From an uncultured Bacteroidales bacterium (GTDB lineage Bacteria; Bacteroidota; Bacteroidia; Bacteroidales; Paludibacteraceae): a DNA stretch of 18,269 bases. The DNA lies in assembly GCA_937911935.1 (NCBI GenBank), contig CALDQH010000096.1, forward strand, positions 1 through 18,269, in the 5' to 3' direction. The notes beneath the pieces are model-generated. The model was not told where the DNA came from, did no database searches, and saw only the letters and a program-made list of their open reading frames with translations. Made by a program: the position numbers and the translations under genes. Below, piece by piece: positions 14,401 to 18,269 of this stretch. Position 1 is the first letter of the stretch, and each line of letters opens with the position of its first letter.

Positions 14401-17400
14401 GTTACGGGCTTTTTTAAGCTCTGCCAAGAAATCAAGTGGCAAGGTTATCTTGTTGTTTTTAGGCCATACCATTTCTCTATCCGAGGTTACATTGTTAGAA
14501 TATTGTCCCTCGGGGGTAACAGTCAACGGAACTTCGTATTCGTAATAGTTATTTTGATAATCCGAGCCCAAACGAATAAACAATTTCAAATCATTGTCTT
14601 TTAGTTCGTTCATTTCGTCAGGCAAGGCTTCGGCATGGACAAACATTTCCAACTGGCCATACTGACGCATGTCATAGCCACCCAATTTTTTATACATAGC
14701 TCTGGCATCTTTGGGCGACAGATTAAGCACCTTAATCACCATAGACTGTTCGTTTTCTTGACGAACTTGTTGTTGGCTTGGGTCAATTTCGCGGCTTACA
14801 CCAGGAGGCAACACGTAGTTAACAGGCGTTTTATCCGCATTTTCTTCGATACTAACCGAAGACATTTCGATCATCGCATCGTCTTGGTAGTAGCCACGTT
14901 CCAATTCCTTGGTATAAGTACGCCATTCGCCTTTTACCAACTCCATGGTAGCAAAACGCAAATTAACATCCTCAACAAAGTTCGTCAAGTACATACGCAT
15001 AAAACGAATGGACTTAAAGCTACGGATTCCGCCATGCGATTGGTAATTAGACGCATCGCGCAAAGGTATCTTAAACTGATACCAATGTACCGTACCTGTG
15101 CTACCGTCTTTCAGTGTCAAAACCGAGGTTACACGATCGGTAATAAAGTTATGACCAACCGTCATATCGGCAGGGCGCAACGAAACTTTGTATTCGTAAT
15201 ATTTTTCGCTATCGCCCATGGTATTATCCAAATTGATATCTTCGGCATCTGGATTGTTGGTCGATGCAGTTGTATAAGATTCCGACTCGCTTCGGGCTCG
15301 AGAGTTTCCTTCGGTACCGTTATAATAGCGATAACGATCCAATACACCTACCTCGGCAGCATCGTAATCCGAGCCACGATAGTGGTGGAAATTATCACCC
15401 GCAGGGTCATTCAAGGGCGAGAATTTATCCGCCCTCATTCTTTCGACAGCCTCGGGAGTCAATTTGGCTTCCAATTGCTCTACAAAGTGTTTATAGGTCT
15501 CGTGTTGGAACTCCTCGGCAGTAGAAAGGCCATTCAAACCAACGTCTTGTACACTTCTGGCTTCGGCTTGGTTATCAAATGCATAAACAACCGACTGTTG
15601 CGTAGGCACTTTACCCCATTGTGTTTCAACCACGTTTTGTTGATTGCCATCGGCAGGCAAACCATTTTCGTAGAACTTGCGTCCGTCTTTAAGAATATCT
15701 TCCGAAATATCACCCAAGTTAATGTACAAATCACCACCTTGCATGCTACCATCGTTATACACAAAGGGGTCCATCAACCAGAATTCTAAATATTCGATAT
15801 TATTGGTTTCAAAATCGGTCGTTTCTAATTTACGCATAATACCCGCCCATTTAGAAGCAGGGTTCTTCATTTTACCATCCTGATCATAACTATCTGCATA
15901 CACGTTATACGGACCACGTTCGGTAGGATGATAAGCCAAGTCGAGGGTTTGAATATAACTGGACTGACCATATACCAACTCTCTGTTGGGGAAAATTTCG
16001 GTTTCTGATACTTGTCTGACAAAGTGATTAGATAGTTGCTCTTTGTCTTTTCGGATATGCGTAGGTGTATTCGACGTACTTTGATTAAACAAATTGTCGA
16101 TGTAATACCACGAAAGCAAAGCACGGTTTTTACCATACTCTACATTGTTTACCAACATAGACTCGGCAAAACGGGCGGGTGTACTTGCCAAACGCCAAGC
16201 AGAAGCATAGCGGACATCAAAGCCAACGGTAGTCGATTCAAAGTCGTCGATATAAGCTTTGCCCTGTGCACCTTTTGCCGATCCTGGAATCATGTGGGCA
16301 AATTCGGCATCAAATGCAATAGTAGATGCTTGTTTTAGGTTAAGAATGGGCAATTTATTGAGCCAATCGGTAATTGCTTGGAATTGATTGCGATACGAGG
16401 TATTCAACCCCCAAATGGTATTCGCAACGGGGTCATCGCCATAAGAAACCTTAGACGTAAGCGGTTTTTCGGAGAAATGCATGATGGTACCGCCCACGTT
16501 AAAATGGTCGTTAAAGGCATAATTCAAGGTCGTTCCCACCAACGATTTTCGTTGCATGTTAAACATCGACTGGCTTTCTATCGACACACTGATTGGTGTT
16601 CCCAAATCGATTAAATCCTGATTCATGATGCTTACCACACCCATCATGTAATCGACGGTATAATCGACGTTTTCGGTTAGCACAACACCCCCTGCTGTTA
16701 CACGAACAGAACCCTTGGGAATGTTCATGGCATTGAGCCTGATTTCCGAACCCGAAGATGCACGGTATTCTCCTTCTAAATAGAATTTATTTTTCTCGGC
16801 AAATTCTTGCGCTGTTGTTAGTGTCGAATCGTATAATTCTTGGAAACAATACTTTTGAACCAGTTTGGGGTCGTTTCCTAATTTTTGTGCCAAATGCGAA
16901 CCAAAAGGTTCTACAACGGGGAAAATAATTTTTCCGTTCTGGCTAATGATGGTATATCCCTCGATGTAGTCAAACATACCATCGCCTTTGGGTCTTTCGT
17001 TGCCATGCGAATCCAAATGGTCTAACCCCATAACACGCAACAAGGGTTCTTTGGCAATGGGTCCCTCGGTGATATAGCGCAAATCGATACCCGTCGAGTC
17101 GTTCTTGTACATAATATTCAAGATAAACTTGCTTTGTTGTACTTGATATGCACCCAACGAATAGATATTCTTCATCATCAAGTCCCAGGTAGGCATTTGG
17201 GGCGATTTATCGGTCGATTTTAGCAACTTCAACGCCAATGGTTTTGAGAATTCACCCGACGAGTTAGAAAGTTCACCTACGGTATAAACCTTGCCTTGGT
17301 AGGTATATTGAAAGGCTACCGCCAACATTTCGTCGTTGTTCAAAGCCGTTTTCAACGAAATATAACCCAACTCCTTGTTAAGGGTATAATCGGCATCATC

Positions 17401-18269
17401 CAATTTACGTACCCCTTCCATTTTAACATAATCGGTGGCATTTTCCATGCCGAATGCTTTTAGGTAGGTATCGATTTCGTGAATCTGTGGCAAACCACCA
17501 CTTGCCTGCACTACATTGGCAAACAAGGTATTGGCATTATTGGCAGGAACAGCAGAAGCACCTGTTGCCACAAACGAAGGGTTGTAAATTTTTTCGGGCT
17601 CTGCCAAATCGGCAAAACCTACCACATTGATGGTATTTTGGTAGTTGGTTGTATTTTTATTGGTCACCCAAACTTCGATGGCTGTAATCGAAATGCCCGA
17701 TGCGATATTAGGCACATCCACCATCCATTTATCGTAGTTATCGCGGAAATAGTGCGACAAGAAGTAGTGTCTGTTTTCGTCGTATTGATCTACGGGAACC
17801 GAAAAATCCGTGGTTTGCGCACCACTGGTATTGATGGTTTGCGATTCGGATTCTTGTTGCGAGAACACGGCTCCAACACTTAATTTACCAAATTGCAACT
17901 CGGCTTTGATACCAAACAAACTGGTGCTACCGGTAATGAGCGAACCCGAAAGAGGCATACTTACATTACCCGCTTCTAACTTCTTGATAATATCGTCTTC
18001 TTTGCCCTCGTATTGCAACTTAAGCATCGATTGGTCAAAATCGAACGTCGCTTCGGTGTTGTAATTTAAGCCAAATTTTAGTTTATCACCCACCGAACCC
18101 GTTGCGTTCAGCTGGATTTTCTCGTCAAAATCGAAACTGTTGGTATTGCGGCTACGCGAGGGGAGTGAGGGGTTGTCGATGCTTTGCAAGGAGTAGCCGA
18201 TTTTCATTTCGGCATTTCCCTGTGTCTTTATCCTTACACCGCCCGGACCGAAAATCTTCTCGGCAGGAC
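11434..18269 (-). CDS. sprA: SprA/Sov, type IX secretion outer-membrane translocon, 5' end missing
   Basis: SprA (Sov in Porphyromonas gingivalis) is the giant outer-membrane barrel through which type IX secretion exports its cargo. The open frame runs from the stop at 11434 to the right edge without interruption: 2277 residues are visible. The Met at 18207 is internal, because the 20 in-frame codons before it (including PAEKIFGPGGVRIKTQGNAE) match the SprA N-terminal region. Full-length homologues are about 2400-2500 residues, so roughly 100-250, including the signal peptide, are missing. Recognisable family blocks are YIDDFESTTVGFD near 16230-16257, FWLMDPF and INLGDISEDIL near 15715-15785, and DARAMYKKLGGYDMRQYG near 14670-14715. 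Much of the rest alternates polar and hydrophobic residues, as in beta strands, and the C-terminus (SEVGISVKVLLTR) looks like a closing strand. A good terminator follows. Confidence 0.96.
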   Translation of the reverse strand, partial: PAEKIFGPGGVRIKTQGNAEMKIGYSLQSIDNPSLPSRSRNTNSFDFDEKIQLNATGSVGDKLKFGLNYNTEATFDFDQSMLKLQYEGKEDDIIKKLEAGNVSMPLSGSLITGSTSLFGIKAELQFGKLSVGAVFSQQESESQTINTSGAQTTDFSVPVDQYDENRHYFLSHYFRDNYDKWMVDVPNIASGISITAIEVWVTNKNTTNYQNTINVVGFADLAEPEKIYNPSFVATGASAVPANNANTLFANVVQASGGLPQIHEIDTYLKAFGMENATDYVKMEGVRKLDDADYTLNKELGYISLKTALNNDEMLAVAFQYTYQGKVYTVGELSNSSGEFSKPLALKLLKSTDKSPQMPTWDLMMKNIYSLGAYQVQQSKFILNIMYKNDSTGIDLRYITEGPIAKEPLLRVMGLDHLDSHGNERPKGDGMFDYIEGYTIISQNGKIIFPVVEPFGSHLAQKLGNDPKLVQKYCFQELYDSTLTTAQEFAEKNKFYLEGEYRASSGSEIRLNAMNIPKGSVRVTAGGVVLTENVDYTVDYMMGVVSIMNQDLIDLGTPISVSIESQSMFNMQRKSLVGTTLNYAFNDHFNVGGTIMHFSEKPLTSKVSYGDDPVANTIWGLNTSYRNQFQAITDWLNKLPILNLKQASTIAFDAEFAHMIPGSAKGAQGKAYIDDFESTTVGFDVRYASAWRLASTPARFAESMLVNNVEYGKNRALLSWYYIDNLFNQSTSNTPTHIRKDKEQLSNHFVRQVSETEIFPNRELVYGQSSYIQTLDLAYHPTERGPYNVYADSYDQDGKMKNPASKWAGIMRKLETTDFETNNIEYLEFWLMDPFVYNDGSMQGGDLYINLGDISEDILKDGRKFYENGLPADGNQQNVVETQWGKVPTQQSVVYAFDNQAEARSVQDVGLNGLSTAEEFQHETYKHFVEQLEAKLTPEAVERMRADKFSPLNDPAGDNFHHYRGSDYDAAEVGVLDRYRYYNGTEGNSRARSESESYTTASTNNPDAEDINLDNTMGDSEKYYEYKVSLRPADMTVGHNFITDRVTSVLTLKDGSTGTVHWYQFKIPLRDASNYQSHGGIRSFKSIRFMRMYLTNFVEDVNLRFATMELVKGEWRTYTKELERGYYQDDAMIEMSSVSIEENADKTPVNYVLPPGVSREIDPSQQQVRQENEQSMVIKVLNLSPKDARAMYKKLGGYDMRQYGQLEMFVHAEALPDEMNELKDNDLKLFIRLGSDYQNNYYEYEVPLTVTPEGQYSNNVTSDREMVWPKNNKITLPLDFLAELKKARNEEKARQGSSVTNLTPYTLMDFDNPNNRMTIVGNPSLGEVEVLMIGVRNASRTQKSAEIWVDELLLTNFNEQGGVAARASLDLALSDFIKVNAAGRLETIGYGGVEQKVQERRQDDYYQYNVNASIELGKLFPESANVTFPVRYSLSQEIVNPKYNPLDKDILLNEALASTSSKEMRDSILNVAQDRVITQSLSVPAVRVGISSKKGQRPWDPANFTIGGSYSETVSRDPNTTRQVDQYCNAYGSYEFSWSPDVVEPFAKIESLRKSKYGKFLTDFGFYYAPKLISFKTNFTRNYYEQVVRDFESQEGTIDPSFAHDFMWNNDFDFAWDLTKNIKLTLTTSNRSLINENEGGVNSELYPDEYQMWKDSVWASLRELGSPQDYNQRFTASWAVPFNKTQLFNWVNANFKYDGNYQWVHGTDIIANTANSKGTWQLDGKFNFETLYNKSSYLKEVNKKYASSRNNKRKKPVKNFDRELSLTKGDTIVVKHRLNDKQVRVKATVDGKKYKLKYKVVDANTIQVIGKEKAVVALNVQTGGDDPAGNVALDVTSRVLMLLRNVTFNYAQTDGTILPGFRPGVTCLGLTSFNDMTAPGWDFVFGIQSDDILDRALSNGWLITSDAIYNPVQFIHNETFKATALVEPFPGFKINVAANRQFVENRDVKLSGDSRLTNLNGSLSMSYVAIGTAFAGAGNDLFGKFLSYRNTIQARLQDKYNPSSPFGLNSDDVLIPAFLAAYAGRSVDGVSLSAMPNFWSFLPNWQVSCNSLMRIPWFQEKFKSFNLTHGYTCKYQIGSYSGDQTFVADPMYGDDFGYIEDVLTGGMAPSSRYTFNAVTINEQFSPLIGVDVNLKNSLSLKAEWRKGRNMGLNLASNQLVESHNNEYVVGVGYKFSDLKFSLRQGKSSKEVNNDLTLRADFSIKDTKTLVHKIELNESQATAGDWVTTFKFLANYVFSERISFNLFYDLQMRNPVVSTSYPTTISEVGISVKVLLTR

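Noticed and set aside
14635..15789. A 384-codon plus-strand open frame
   Set aside because: It lies entirely antisense to sprA, has no recognisable domain, and its residue mix reads like the complement of a coding strand.

Overview
The window looks like chromosomal DNA from an anaerobic member of the Bacteroidota, most likely of the order Bacteroidales. Four things point there. There is a giant SprA/Sov-type gene, the outer-membrane translocon of the type IX secretion system, which is restricted to this phylum. Several genes have the phylum-type -7 promoter box (TAnnTTTG) and A/T-rich leaders without clear Shine-Dalgarno sequences. The prolyl-tRNA synthetase is of the archaeal/eukaryotic type. 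There is a sodium-pumping oxaloacetate decarboxylase of a kind common in fermentative Bacteroidales. Order-level placement is inference.

Layout, left to right. (a) 1-3383, all on the minus strand: proS (3' end cut by the window edge), a small membrane protein overlapping a DivIC/FtsB-type division protein, then a comF-family/birA pair with a 4-nt overlap. (b) 3492-4448, plus strand: a FemAB/GNAT-like acyltransferase whose stop codon abuts that of the convergent DUF456 gene with no base between. (c) 4449-5388, minus strand: a DUF456 membrane protein and a secreted PepSY-like protein, separated by 1 nt. (d) 5389-5650: a divergent intergenic region with a tandem 8-bp repeat and a hairpin, ending in the metG promoter. 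(e) 5651-7690, plus strand: metG, followed by two strong hairpin terminators shared with the convergent operon. (f) 7789-11197, minus strand: oadG-oadA-oadB, transcribed gamma-alpha-beta, encoding a complete Na+-translocating decarboxylase. (g) 11198-11433: the oad leader and promoter plus the sprA terminator, with a second copy of the 8-bp tandem repeat. (h) 11434 to the right edge, minus strand: sprA, open at its 5' end.

Functional links. BirA would biotinylate OadA, whose C-terminal biotin domain carries the carboxyl group from the alpha active site to the OadB membrane channel. OadG would hold the complex together. ProRS and MetRS are housekeeping enzymes, and the DivIC-like protein belongs to the divisome. 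SprA is the outer-membrane pore of type IX secretion. I found no tRNA, rRNA, CRISPR array, insertion sequence or prophage. I did not find a convincing undescribed system; the less explained parts are the two intergenic repeat regions, the structured oad leader and a terminator placed inside a convergent coding sequence.
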